Positions 25,266-32,994 of a DNA stretch of 64,000 nt are shown here, in pieces (the first letter of the stretch is position 1; each line of letters begins with the position of its first letter). The notes beneath the pieces are model-generated. The model had not been told where the DNA came from and searched no databases. It was given only the letters and a program-made list of their open reading frames with translations. The stretch comes from Candidatus Bathyarchaeota archaeon (GTDB lineage: Archaea > Thermoproteota > Bathyarchaeia > Bathyarchaeales > Bathycorpusculaceae). The position numbers and the translations under genes were made by a program. The stretch lies in the NCBI GenBank assembly GCA_026014745.1, contig JAOZHS010000003.1:470646-534645 (forward strand), in the 5' to 3' direction.

Positions 25266-26522
25266 TTGTTGGTTGCTGTGGCGCTGTTGGCTCAAACAGC
25301 CCAAGCAGAATCCACAAACAACGAAACATCGTTCTCAGTGGTTCAAATTTCAGACACTCAACACCTCAGTTCTAGGCACTCAACTCTTTGGCCACATTTA
25401 GTAGGCTGGATTATTGCCCACAACTCAACCTACAACATTAAGATGGTAGTGCTTACTGGAGATATTGTTGACAACGGGGAGAACCTCACTCAGTGGACGA
25501 TTGCCAACGAATCTATGGGACAGTTACTGCACGCTCATGTGCCATACACTTGGGACGCAGGAAACCATGACCAAATTCCAAATAACTGGGTTTATTCAGG
25601 CAACTCTAATGGCAGCTGGTACGGTTCTAGTTTTTCTGCATTCAACGCTACTGCATTGCGTCAAAAGCCGTATTGGGTTTCAGACGTCAATGATGGAAAA
25701 AACACGGCAGTACAATTCAGTTGCGGAAACTATAGTGTGCTGATTATAAATTTGGAGTTTCATGCGAACCAGACAGCAATCGACTGGATGATAAACCTAT
25801 TAGACAACCACCCCAACAGCCACGTCATCGTAGCTACGCATAGCTATCTAAACGGGCTTTTGGGTTACGGATTTTTCGCCTCACCTGACACGCCAGAATG
25901 GGAACTTAATCTCAAAAGTATACTTGACAGATACCCAAACGTCTTCTTAACAGTCAGCGGACACTATATCCACACACTTCACCCCGCGGGCGAGGAAGAA
26001 ACATCCAGCTACATCAGAAAAAACATGCGCCAAGAAACCTTCTTCAATAGACAGATGGCGCTGGGTGACGGCGGAGTAGGCGGCGACTCGGTTAGGATTT
26101 TCACTTTTAACGTGACCGACCCCAAAAACGCAAGCATCCAAGCTTCAACCTATGATATATACTCGGATACCTGGAAGACAGATTTGTGGAACCAGTTTAG
26201 TTTCCAAGAATATGGAAAAACCCAGGTAAAATCACCTCTTTACTGGCAAACTGACGACATCATCTGCAGCGTTGGAGCGGCCCCTTCAAAAGTTGACCAA
26301 GACGTGATTGAATCCATGAAATCACCAGATACGACACCAACCCCGACGCCGACTTCAACTCCAACAACCGCATCGACACAAACTAATTCCCCTCAAGTTA
26401 GCAGCCAACCTGAAGTCGCCACAACCAATTCGAATATGCCTGTAGATGTTATTGTGGTTGCCGCATTTGTTTTGGCTGTGATCTGCGCAGTTCTGGGACT
26501 AAAATTAAAAAGAAAAAGATAG
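25266..26522 (+). CDS. Secreted metallophosphoesterase with Thr/Pro stalk and TM anchor
   Basis: 418 residues from TTG 25266. The frame stays open further upstream and the signal peptide (LVAVALLAQTAQA) looks short, so the true start may lie earlier. Metal-binding motifs: QISDTQ, VLTGDIVDNG, AGNHDQIP, VATHSYL and SGHYIH. After the domain comes a Thr/Pro-rich stalk (PTPTPTSTPT) and a C-terminal TM helix (about 390-412) with KLKRKR. Paralogue of 14410-15444, with a different anchor end. Confidence 0.85.
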   Translation: MLVAVALLAQTAQAESTNNETSFSVVQISDTQHLSSRHSTLWPHLVGWIIAHNSTYNIKMVVLTGDIVDNGENLTQWTIANESMGQLLHAHVPYTWDAGNHDQIPNNWVYSGNSNGSWYGSSFSAFNATALRQKPYWVSDVNDGKNTAVQFSCGNYSVLIINLEFHANQTAIDWMINLLDNHPNSHVIVATHSYLNGLLGYGFFASPDTPEWELNLKSILDRYPNVFLTVSGHYIHTLHPAGEEETSSYIRKNMRQETFFNRQMALGDGGVGGDSVRIFTFNVTDPKNASIQASTYDIYSDTWKTDLWNQFSFQEYGKTQVKSPLYWQTDDIICSVGAAPSKVDQDVIESMKSPDTTPTPTPTSTPTTASTQTNSPQVSSQPEVATTNSNMPVDVIVVAAFVLAVICAVLGLKLKRKR

Positions 26523-26530
26523 CAACGTAA

Positions 26531-27031
26531 TCAATTTTCAAGCTGTGTTAAAGTCACATGGAACGTTGCGGATCCGCCGGGCGGAAAAATAAAGAACACT
26601 GTATAACTTTTAGGTTCGGGGCCGCAGCTAAAGGTTCGTGTGAAAGGTTCACTGCCGGTTACTTGGGCATCTGCGCTATCGATTTGACTAATAATAGGGT
26701 AAACGTCACCGGATAGACAGGTGTTTTCTTCTCCGTTGTTCCAATAACCTTCGTAAATATAAACGTCGGTCCAACCGTTGGCGCCGCCGGGCATCTGTGT
26801 TGCGTTTACGGTTAACTGCCACTCTTGTTGTGCAGCCACGTTAAAGGGGATATAGACTGTTTGTACAGAGGAGTTTAAGAAACGTAGACAATCATTTTTT
26901 CCTGTAACTGTGAAGTCTAATTCTTTTTGAGGCACAGGAGACAACAAAGACACAACTGCATACGCTGCGATAATACAAGCAACACATAGAGTGATAACAA
27001 CTGCATAGAACTTGGTTTTATCCATACCCAT
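26531..27031 (-). CDS. Membrane-anchored extracytoplasmic protein, unknown
   Basis: 166 residues. One N-terminal TM helix (about 8-30) followed by a beta-rich soluble domain with four Cys (DCLRF, NTCLSG, FSCGPEP) that could form disulfides outside the cell. GGANGWTDVYIYEGYWNNG and FFIFPPGGSATFHVTL look like a jelly-roll type domain. Convergent with the phosphoesterase and divergent from the M50 protease. Not recognised. Confidence 0.65.
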   Translation of the reverse strand: MGMDKTKFYAVVITLCVACIIAAYAVVSLLSPVPQKELDFTVTGKNDCLRFLNSSVQTVYIPFNVAAQQEWQLTVNATQMPGGANGWTDVYIYEGYWNNGEENTCLSGDVYPIISQIDSADAQVTGSEPFTRTFSCGPEPKSYTVFFIFPPGGSATFHVTLTQLEN

Positions 27032-27154
27032 CCTACTCAGCGTATTATCTTAAGCGGTGGGTATTAGAATTTTTTGTATAACCGACACAAGAAAACGAAT
27101 ACTTTTTTTTAATATCGAAAATTTAAAAAACTATACGCCCCTTCCTTGTTAGGC

Positions 27155-28222
27155 ATGAAGTATTCTTTGAAGATAGGTTCCGCATGGGGAATTCCCATAG
27201 AACTGCACTTCACCTTCATACTGCTCATAGCAGCAGTTTTAGCTTTGTCAGTTTTCTGGATGCAATTCTATGTTTTCTGGCTCGTCCTGTTCCTATTCAT
27301 CTTTGTGGTATTCCATGAGTTAGCGCATTCGGTTGTCGCGAGGCATTATGGGATAAAAGTCCGAAAAATAGTGCTCTACCCCATCGGCGGAGTGTCTGAA
27401 ATTGAAGAAATCCCCGACAACCCCGCACAAGAATGGCGCATGGCAGTCGCGGGACCTCTCACCAGCATTGTTCTTGGCGGCGTCCTCTTAGCGGTGAGTA
27501 TCTCTTTATCGCCTGAATTGTTGCGTTCCTTTACAATTTCAACCACTGGAAACTTCATCTTCGACTTAGCCATCATAAACCTAATGCTGGGCGCATTCAA
27601 CTTGATTCCAGCCTTCCCAATGGATGGCGGCAGAGTCTTCCGAGCATTACTCGCTGAACGCTTCACTTACTCTGACGCAACACGCTACGCCGTATATTTG
27701 GGAAGAGCTTTCGGCATCATCATGATTGTTGTGGGCGTCATATTCGTTAACTATTTCCTGCTCATCTTAGTCGGCATATTCGTCTATATCGGCGCCAGCG
27801 AAGAAGGCGAGCTAACCATCATCTCTACCAAACTTGCTGGTGTGCGCGTCCGAGATGTCATGCAACCCGCCGTTGGCTCCGTAACGCCCCAACAAAGCAT
27901 CTCGGAAGCCTTAGAAGTCATGTTCAAAAACCGCTATCACGATGCGCTCGTCGAAAAAGAGGGTATTTTTCAGGGTGTCATCAAATGGGATGAACTAATC
28001 AAGGTTAATCCGGAGCAGCGGGCAACTCTGCGGGTGGAGGAGATGCCGCTTAGCAACATCTCAGTTAACCAAGACGCCTCCATCCTTGAAGCAAACAAAA
28101 TCATAACCAAAGAAAAAATTGACTTAATCCCCGTCGTTCAAAAAGAGGCCCCCAACATTATAGTCGGCGTGTTGACCAGTGAAGCCATCACTAACGCTTA
28201 CGATAAAGCACGCAACCGCTGA
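27155..28222 (+). CDS. Site-2-type membrane protease (M50) with CBS domains
   Basis: About 355 residues from ATG 27155; a TTG three codons earlier is possible. Six TM helices in the N-terminal two-thirds. The zinc site is FHELAHSVVARHYG (HExxH, about 58-62) and the third ligand Asp is in NLIPAFPMDGGRVFRA (about 155). Two CBS domains occupy about 230-350 (VRDVMQPAVGSV, SNISVNQDASIL), as in the SpoIVFB/Rv2869 subfamily, and sense ATP/AMP or related ligands. It cuts membrane-bound substrates such as anti-regulators. TATA-like ATTTAAAAAA gives a near-leaderless mRNA. Confidence 0.92.
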   Translation: MKYSLKIGSAWGIPIELHFTFILLIAAVLALSVFWMQFYVFWLVLFLFIFVVFHELAHSVVARHYGIKVRKIVLYPIGGVSEIEEIPDNPAQEWRMAVAGPLTSIVLGGVLLAVSISLSPELLRSFTISTTGNFIFDLAIINLMLGAFNLIPAFPMDGGRVFRALLAERFTYSDATRYAVYLGRAFGIIMIVVGVIFVNYFLLILVGIFVYIGASEEGELTIISTKLAGVRVRDVMQPAVGSVTPQQSISEALEVMFKNRYHDALVEKEGIFQGVIKWDELIKVNPEQRATLRVEEMPLSNISVNQDASILEANKIITKEKIDLIPVVQKEAPNIIVGVLTSEAITNAYDKARNR

Positions 28223-28252
28223 TTACTTCAAAATATAAAGAAAACGTGGGTT

Positions 28253-28278
28253 GAACCGAACGGTTCCCCCATTTTTTG
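28253..28278 (+). terminator. Terminator-like hairpin after the M50 protease
   Basis: GAACCG-AA-CGGTTC forms a 6-bp stem, followed by CCCCA and TTTTTT. It sits 30 bases past the stop codon. Confidence 0.5.
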
Positions 28279-28296
28279 AATTATGTTTGTTGGTTT

Positions 28297-28375
28297 GCTG
28301 GAGCTGGAAGTGGGCAGATTATTTTTCGAGAGAGTCCCTTCGAAGGGAGACGGATGTTCTTCTAGCTCAATCAGC
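28297..28375. ncRNA. Structured non-coding RNA candidate between convergent genes
   Basis: Outer stem: GCTG (28297-28300) with CAGC (28372-28375), and GAGCTGGAAG (28301-28310) with CTTCTAGCTC (28359-28368), one G-U pair. Inner hairpin: TCCCT-TCGA-AGGGA (28335-28348). About 79 bases with a long stem and a nested hairpin. It could be a two-sided terminator for the convergent genes or a small RNA. No family recognised; strand unknown. Confidence 0.35.
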
Positions 28376-28385
28376 CCATTGGCGG

Positions 28386-28826
28386 TTACTGTTTTGTAGT
28401 TTTGGCTAGGGTTTCGCCTAGTTTTTTGGCTTGCGCCTCTTCGATTGCAGAGACCGCGTTGGTGGCTGCTATGCCGGGAATGAGGTTGGGGTTGAAGGCT
28501 TTGAGTACGGATTCGATGTTTTCGATGGCTTTGGTTTGGCTGCCTCCTCCTGTGGCGAAGGCGGTCATGGGTTTGTTGGCGAGTTGGTCTTTGACGAAGT
28601 AGAATTCGGTGAGAAGTGTTAGCAGAGGGCCAGACATCATGCTGAAGTATGTGGGGGAGCCGAATGCGAATGCGTCGGCTTGGGCGGCTTGTTTGGCGTC
28701 TACTTCTTGGGCTTTGGCGAGTTGGACGGTTACGTCTGGGATTGTTTTGGCGCCTTCGGCGATTTTTTGGGCTATTTTTTGGGTGTTTCCGGTTTTGGTG
28801 TGGTAGATTATGAGGATTTTTTTCGT
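28386..28826 (-). CDS. Flavodoxin-like protein (start codon apparently ACG)
   Basis: About 146 residues. HTKTGNTQKIAQKIAEG (about 9-25) is the FMN phosphate loop, GSPTYFSMMSGPL (about 60) the second FMN loop, and AFATGGGSQTKA the third. It transfers electrons by FMN. The start is unusual: SD GGAGG is 8 bases before ACG at 28826-28824, and the only in-frame ATG is 38 codons upstream, past the promoter TATA and across the divergent gene. So initiation at ACG, or an ATG lost by mutation or misread, is likely. Divergent from an ArsR-like regulator. Confidence 0.8.
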   Translation of the reverse strand, partial: TKKILIIYHTKTGNTQKIAQKIAEGAKTIPDVTVQLAKAQEVDAKQAAQADAFAFGSPTYFSMMSGPLLTLLTEFYFVKDQLANKPMTAFATGGGSQTKAIENIESVLKAFNPNLIPGIAATNAVSAIEEAQAKKLGETLAKTTKQ

Positions 28827-28860
28827 GTGCTTTTCCTCCTTTTTTACTCCACGTAGGGAA

Positions 28861-28875
28861 ATTTTATATAGTTTT
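28861..28875. promoter_or_regulatory. Shared bidirectional TATA element
   Basis: ATTTTATATAGTTTT lies 24-38 bases upstream of the ATG at 28899 (plus) and about 40 bases before the flavodoxin start (minus). TATATA reads the same way on both strands, so TBP could drive both genes. On the plus side the start of transcription would fall at or near the ATG (leaderless). Confidence 0.5.
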
Positions 28876-28898
28876 AGGTAACAGAAATATACCTGCGG

Positions 28899-29630
28899 AT
28901 GTTTATGCCCCAACAAAACCCCCTCGAAGAACTCCAACAAGAAATCAAAAACCTACGCACCCAACTAAACCACCTCGAAACCAACATCCTAAAAGAAAAC
29001 CTAAAAACCACCCAAACCGCCCACACCCAAATCCAACTCCAACAACACGCCGACCAACTCCAAGATGAACTCGACGAAACACTCCAAAAAGTCACCAACC
29101 CCCAATGCAAAAACCAACCTAAATGCCTCCAACGCTTCAAAACCCTCGCAACAGAAAACATCCAACTCATCCGCAACCAAAACATCCAAGAAGCCCTAAG
29201 CGACCTCGACAACAAAATCGCCGCAATGGAACAAACCATCCAAAAAGCCCAAGGTACAAACTGCGAATGCTGCCACCACAACTTTCAAAAACGTCTCCGT
29301 AGCGAAAAAAGGGCACTACAAACAATCGTACTGGTCGAAAAACCACTAGACCCCCAAGCCGCAGACCCCGACATCGACGGCATAGTAACCGACGTGCTTG
29401 AGCCTCTTGCAAATGCGGTCCGCCTAAAAATCCTCTTCGCCACCATCGAGGGCAAAAAAAGCTTTAGCCGCCTCAGCCAACTCAGCAAACTTAGGGGAGG
29501 ACATTTGATTTTTCACCTCAAAAAACTTATCGACGCAGGCTTTGTAGCGCAAGAAGAAAACAAAGGCGACTACTACATAACACAGCGAGGCCTAATCATC
29601 GCCCAAAAAATCCTCAACCTCAAACCGTAG
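28899..29630 (+). CDS. ArsR-like winged-helix regulator with N-terminal coiled coil and Cys clusters
   Basis: 243 residues. Residues about 5-125 are a long helical/coiled-coil region rich in Gln and Asn. Cys-containing stretches NPQCKNQPKC and TNCECCHHNF (about 67-130) could bind metal or sense redox. The C-terminal about 85 residues form a winged helix (LANAVRLKILFAT, LSQLSKLRGGHLIFHLKKL, DYYITQRG). It probably controls the divergent flavodoxin gene (inference). The two ATG codons at the start are close together. Codons are strongly C-ending in the coiled-coil part. Confidence 0.75.
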   Translation: MFMPQQNPLEELQQEIKNLRTQLNHLETNILKENLKTTQTAHTQIQLQQHADQLQDELDETLQKVTNPQCKNQPKCLQRFKTLATENIQLIRNQNIQEALSDLDNKIAAMEQTIQKAQGTNCECCHHNFQKRLRSEKRALQTIVLVEKPLDPQAADPDIDGIVTDVLEPLANAVRLKILFATIEGKKSFSRLSQLSKLRGGHLIFHLKKLIDAGFVAQEENKGDYYITQRGLIIAQKILNLKP

Positions 29631-29687
29631 CGTCAGTAACCAAAAGCTTATCTGCCATCACCACGGGTGAAAAGGTGAGGAACCTGT

Positions 29688-30215
29688 TTGGCTAATACAA
29701 AACATGGCTATGACCACTACGAACTGCTTAGCGCCCTTCAAAAGTGCGTCCGTAGAGGCTTGGAGTATGAGGCAGTTCATTTTGCGGTGGAACTCGAAGA
29801 ATTCAACCCCACCATGCTCTGGAACAGGCTAAAAATCATTGCCTCCGAAGACATCGGACCAGCCGACCCCACCATGCCGCTCCTCATAGACCTGCTGCAG
29901 AAGCAGTATCTAACCGAGAAATCCAAACTCGCCGAAAGCGCATACAGACTCTACGTGGTTAACGCGGTTGTGTGTCTTTGCCGCAGCCAAAAAAGCCGCA
30001 TAGTCGACGACCTCCAAAACATCGTCTACGCTGAACGTGAGCAGGGCAAGTTGCCGCCTATTCCCGATTTCGCGTTAGATATGCATACGGCGCGGGGCAA
30101 AGCCATAGGCAAAGGCGTGGAGGATTTTTTTAGTGAAGGCAACAAACTCGCCAACGAAGCCTTCCCAAATCCCTACACTGGAAAAGCTAAACAACTCAAA
30201 ACCCAAGGCAAATGA
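29688..30215 (+). CDS. Stand-alone RarA/MgsA C-terminal-like domain protein
   Basis: 175 residues from TTG 29688. LWNRLKIIASEDIGPADPTM (about 43-62) matches the helical C-terminal domain of the clamp-loader-like AAA ATPase RarA/MgsA, where RRL..ASEDVGLADP is conserved. LYVVNAVVCLCRSQKSRIVDD continues that pattern. The ATPase half is missing. It could be a partner of a separate clamp loader or ATPase in replication/repair (inference). No signal or TM segment. Confidence 0.65.
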   Translation: MANTKHGYDHYELLSALQKCVRRGLEYEAVHFAVELEEFNPTMLWNRLKIIASEDIGPADPTMPLLIDLLQKQYLTEKSKLAESAYRLYVVNAVVCLCRSQKSRIVDDLQNIVYAEREQGKLPPIPDFALDMHTARGKAIGKGVEDFFSEGNKLANEAFPNPYTGKAKQLKTQGK

Positions 30216-30229
30216 GCAGCAGCAGGGTA

Positions 30230-31198
30230 TTATGCGTCCGTTGCGGTTACTTCGATGTCAAAACTGTAGCTAAAGTTGTAGGTGGGAGTTCCAGACGGCA
30301 GATTATCTGTTTGGTGCAGAGTAACTACTAATCCCAGATACATGTGCTGTCCGGGTGCCACAGGGTTTTGTGTTGCTACATTGCCGTCGTGCCATATCCA
30401 GCTGTTACTGTAGGGTGCATAAGTTGAAGGCGCCAGCGGATAGAAACTAAACCAGACGCCAATGTTGGAGGGTGCGTTTAGGTTTTTGAGGGTTGCATTG
30501 ACGGTTATGGGTGTGTCTGCGTCGTTTTTGAGGACTAGCACGTTTGTTATAGGCATATATTGGCTGCCATAATTTGATGCGCTACAGCGTATTCCGCCGA
30601 CGTTTAAGCTAAATCCGCCGTTAACGTAGCCCGCCATGTTTGAGCCATCAGTTGGACAGGCAGTTCCGTTAGGGAAATACAACGTGAAATGCAAGGTGCC
30701 GCTGGTTGTTTGGGCAGTTGTTTGCGTCAAAGCTAAACCTGCAAAAACCGAACAAGACAAACCGACAATGAGTAGAAACGCTGCTGTTCGAGAGCCTTTG
30801 TGCCCGGGGTCTACCTGTTTTTTGTAGATAACTGCTGCGACGGCGATTAGGAGGAAGATTATCAGTATTGCCGCTGCAGTGGGAAATTCGGGTATGGCTG
30901 ACTCAGAATTTACATCGGGGTTTTGGGTGGGTGAGGCTGTTGCGGGTTGTTGTGTGGGGTTAGAGGTTGTTGTGGCGGTAGGGGTCGGGGTTGGATTAGA
31001 AGAGCTTGGCGGCTCGGTGCTTGCTGCGGTAGGGGTGGGAGTTGGTGAAGGAGAGGCGGTTGGCGTGTTGCTTATGTAGGTTGATTCCACATGGAGAGTT
31101 TGGGAATAGGAACTTGCCGCTGCACCACTTCCAAAAATCAAAACAAAAACCACGAAGGACGCGAGGACTAAGAAGAAGGATTTCCTGACAATTAACAT
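30230..31198 (-). CDS. Surface protein with internal anchor: apparent fusion of two secreted proteins
   Basis: About 322 residues from ATG 31198. Signal peptide, Thr/Pro/Ser stalk (about 40-100), then EFPTAAAILIIFLLIAVAAV (about 105-125), the ending usually found at the C-terminus of anchored surface proteins. The protein then continues with a second hydrophobic segment (AAFLLIVGLSCSVFAGLAL) and a beta-rich domain with two Cys (NGTACPTDG, GGIRCSAS). It reads like a small anchored protein fused to another exported protein. Function unknown. Confidence 0.7.
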   Translation of the reverse strand: MLIVRKSFFLVLASFVVFVLIFGSGAAASSYSQTLHVESTYISNTPTASPSPTPTPTAASTEPPSSSNPTPTPTATTTSNPTQQPATASPTQNPDVNSESAIPEFPTAAAILIIFLLIAVAAVIYKKQVDPGHKGSRTAAFLLIVGLSCSVFAGLALTQTTAQTTSGTLHFTLYFPNGTACPTDGSNMAGYVNGGFSLNVGGIRCSASNYGSQYMPITNVLVLKNDADTPITVNATLKNLNAPSNIGVWFSFYPLAPSTYAPYSNSWIWHDGNVATQNPVAPGQHMYLGLVVTLHQTDNLPSGTPTYNFSYSFDIEVTATDA

Positions 31199-31289
31199 GT
31201 AAAAAGCCCATGATACACCAACCAATACAGTAATTTAAAGAAAATGCCATGCTACCCCTAACCGTCGAATTCGGCGGGGTTAGGGTTTG

Positions 31290-31631
31290 TTAGATTCCCC
31301 ATGTTTGGACTTCGGTCTGGGTGGGGGGCTCCTTTTTTGGTTTGGTTTTTTTCTTAGAATCCTTCTTGAAACGGTTAATTTTTACTGTTGAGCCCTCCGA
31401 GGAGACCCAGTGTGTGACGTTGAGGTCGCGGTGATAGATGAATTTGTTCACAAAATGATGCAAATCCTGCAGAGTCACCGATTCTGAGTGCACTACCAAC
31501 TTTTCTTTATGCGGGGTAACGGTTACGGTTAGGTGTTGTTGGAGAAATTTAGCTAGACGACTTTTTTCAGTCGGCAAATCGCCTAAATCAACTTGGAATT
31601 CAGTTGGGGGTTTTTTGTGTCTAAATAGCAA
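31290..31631 (-). CDS. Probable eukaryotic-type ribosomal protein eL22
   Basis: 113 residues from a TTG start with GGGAG upstream. The pattern FQVDLGDLP, then LAKFLQQHLTVTV, LVVHSESVTLQDLHHFVNKF, DLNVTHWVSSEGSTVKINRFKK follows eL22: F-DC..P, FL...IKV, I.V.SE...SKRYLKYL, LRDWLRV..... YELRYF. A basic Lys-rich tail follows, where eukaryotic eL22 is acidic. In known archaea eL22 is rare (reported in some Asgard and TACK lineages). Assignment is by pattern only. Confidence 0.55.
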   Translation of the reverse strand: MLFRHKKPPTEFQVDLGDLPTEKSRLAKFLQQHLTVTVTPHKEKLVVHSESVTLQDLHHFVNKFIYHRDLNVTHWVSSEGSTVKINRFKKDSKKKTKPKKEPPTQTEVQTWGI

Positions 31632-31752
31632 CTGAGCTCCCTCTCTAGCAGTAGGCGCTTCATTGGTTAAAAAGGTTGAGTACCCCCTGTTTGTGCATAC
31701 AATTTTATCTTACCAAACCAACTAACTATCAAATAAAAAAAGGCGGAGCCCC

Positions 31753-31926
31753 GTGGTAAAAAAGAAAAAGGAAAGCATCGAAGTAAACGAAGCTGAAACG
31801 TTTGCGTCCTATACGGAAAAACTCAAAGCTAAATACGGCGACGGCTGGCTAAGCAAAGGCAAATGCACGGGGCTAGAAATTAAACGCTGGCTGGCTCTGC
31901 GAGACAACAAAACAGAAATCCCCTAA
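31753..31926 (+). CDS. Small hypothetical protein, 57 aa
   Basis: GTG start with GGCGGAG just before it and TAA at 31924-31926. Lys-rich N-terminus (MVKKKKESIE), then YTEKLKAKYGDGW and KGKCTGLEIKRWLALR. The charge pattern and SD support a real gene. No family recognised; divergent from the eL22-like gene. Confidence 0.5.
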   Translation: MVKKKKESIEVNEAETFASYTEKLKAKYGDGWLSKGKCTGLEIKRWLALRDNKTEIP

Positions 31927-31958
31927 CATCCACTGCAAAAAGCAATTTGGGCGTGGGT

Positions 31959-32036
31959 TGGTGGGGCTTGGGAGATTTGAACTCCCGTCTATAGCGCCCG
32001 AGGCTACAAGCCTGGACCAAGCTAGCCGAAAGCCCC
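31959..32036 (-). tRNA. tRNA-Pro (anticodon CGG), CCA encoded
   Basis: Read on the minus strand the gene runs from 32036 to 31959. The acceptor GGGGCTT pairs with AAGCCCC, the discriminator is A and CCA is encoded. The D stem is GGCT with GGCT (G-T, G-C, C-G, T-G), with A14 and GG in the loop. The anticodon stem is GTAGC with GCTAT around loop CTCGGGC (U33, anticodon CGG, G37). The T stem is GGGAG with CTCCC around TTCAAAT. No intron. Confidence 0.92.
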
Positions 32037-32092
32037 ACGGTTTGTTGTGTGGGTTTATTGTAGAATGGGGTTTAGGCTTTAAACTTTAGGGG

Positions 32093-32209
32093 TCACTTCG
32101 CCGCTGTGCACCGACGGGTTAGGTTGTAATTTGCTGTGGATGCGGCAGAGGGTAAAGGCAGGTCTGCAAACAAAAGAATGGAAAAACAAATCGCGACCAA
32201 AAAACGCAT
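32093..32209 (-). pseudogene. 5' remnant of a transglutaminase-like surface protein gene
   Basis: 38 codons from ATG 32209 giving a signal peptide (MRFLVAICFSILLFA) and then STANYNLTRRCTAA, then stop. The 8576 protein has STGNYNLTYHCGAT at the same point after its signal peptide. The remainder is absent and the tRNA-Pro follows. This looks like the start of a decayed paralogue. Confidence 0.5.
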
Positions 32210-32290
32210 ATTATTGTTTTCGCAAGTAAACAGTGCATTCACCGCGGATTTTGAAGCAAAAAGTGTAGTCAAATGTTTCTTAATAGAAAA

Positions 32291-32305
32291 TATTTTATAT
32301 AAAAA
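32291..32305 (+). promoter_or_regulatory. Strong TATA box
   Basis: TATTTTATATAAAAA is centred about 26 bases before the GTG at 32324, placing the transcript start at that codon (leaderless). Confidence 0.55.
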
Positions 32306-32323
32306 CAAATCATTCACAATCAG

Positions 32324-32541
32324 GTGAAAAAACGTCTAAAATAAGCGAAACAAAAACGGTTCTAGATGCAAAACAATCATCAGCCTTCTTAGGACAACTC
32401 AACTCAGTATACACCAACAAAAAATTCGCATTCAACGAAATAAAGTCCCCCTACAGCATAAAAACAAGCAACATCGAAGGACTAAAACAAGCCAAAAACA
32501 TAGTTTTATCCACCGTTCCAGAATCAACCATAAAGAACAGC
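32324..32541 (+). other. 5' coding extension of the next gene, out of frame at an A-run
   Basis: From GTG 32324 (preceded by TATA 26 bases away) the reading GTG AAA AAA hits a stop after seven codons. If the A6 run gained one base, the frame would continue without a stop into the gene at 32542 (KTVLDAKQSSAFLGQLNSV...). The in-between sequence is open and coding-like in that frame, but has no start codon of its own. This suggests a one-base frameshift, real or from sequencing. Confidence 0.45.
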
Positions 32542-32994
32542 ATGATTAAATTCTTAGACAGCGAAGCAGAATATTTCCGGCAGGTAGGCAATCTTAACCA
32601 ACAGCGAAATGTACGCATGAAAGAATTAGCCTCAACAATCATTGGACCCAGCGGTCAACCCATCCAACCCTTTGCGCCAATACCTTTCGGCAAATTGGAA
32701 CTAGTCGGTTGGGATGAAGATGGAAACGAAATCTATTACAACACAGATGATGGCTACTACTACAAGAGGAACGGCGCAGGATCAAACAATCTCAGCAAAT
32801 ACGATGGAAATTATATGGATAGCGAGGGCACCCTCCATGATTCAAGTACAGAATCCGAAGATTGCACGTGGCTACAGTGGTTTAACAGATTCTTTGGCTC
32901 AGACAGCATGCATCTGACTGATGCAGCGAAAAATAAGTTGGATGAAAGATTCAAGGATATACTACGCCCAAATGACCCGTGGTTCAAACCTTAA
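32542..32994 (+). CDS. Hypothetical soluble protein (3' part in frame; probably longer)
   Basis: 150 residues from ATG 32542, but the gene probably begins about 220 bases earlier (see the adjacent extension). Charged helical N-terminus, then GKLELVGWDEDGNEIYYNTD and DGYYYKRNGAGSNN, a Tyr/Asp-rich beta segment, and a C-terminal helical part (LTDAAKNKLDERF). No TM or signal. No known family; no useful context (tRNA and pseudogene upstream, convergent surface protein downstream). Confidence 0.6.
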   Translation: MIKFLDSEAEYFRQVGNLNQQRNVRMKELASTIIGPSGQPIQPFAPIPFGKLELVGWDEDGNEIYYNTDDGYYYKRNGAGSNNLSKYDGNYMDSEGTLHDSSTESEDCTWLQWFNRFFGSDSMHLTDAAKNKLDERFKDILRPNDPWFKP

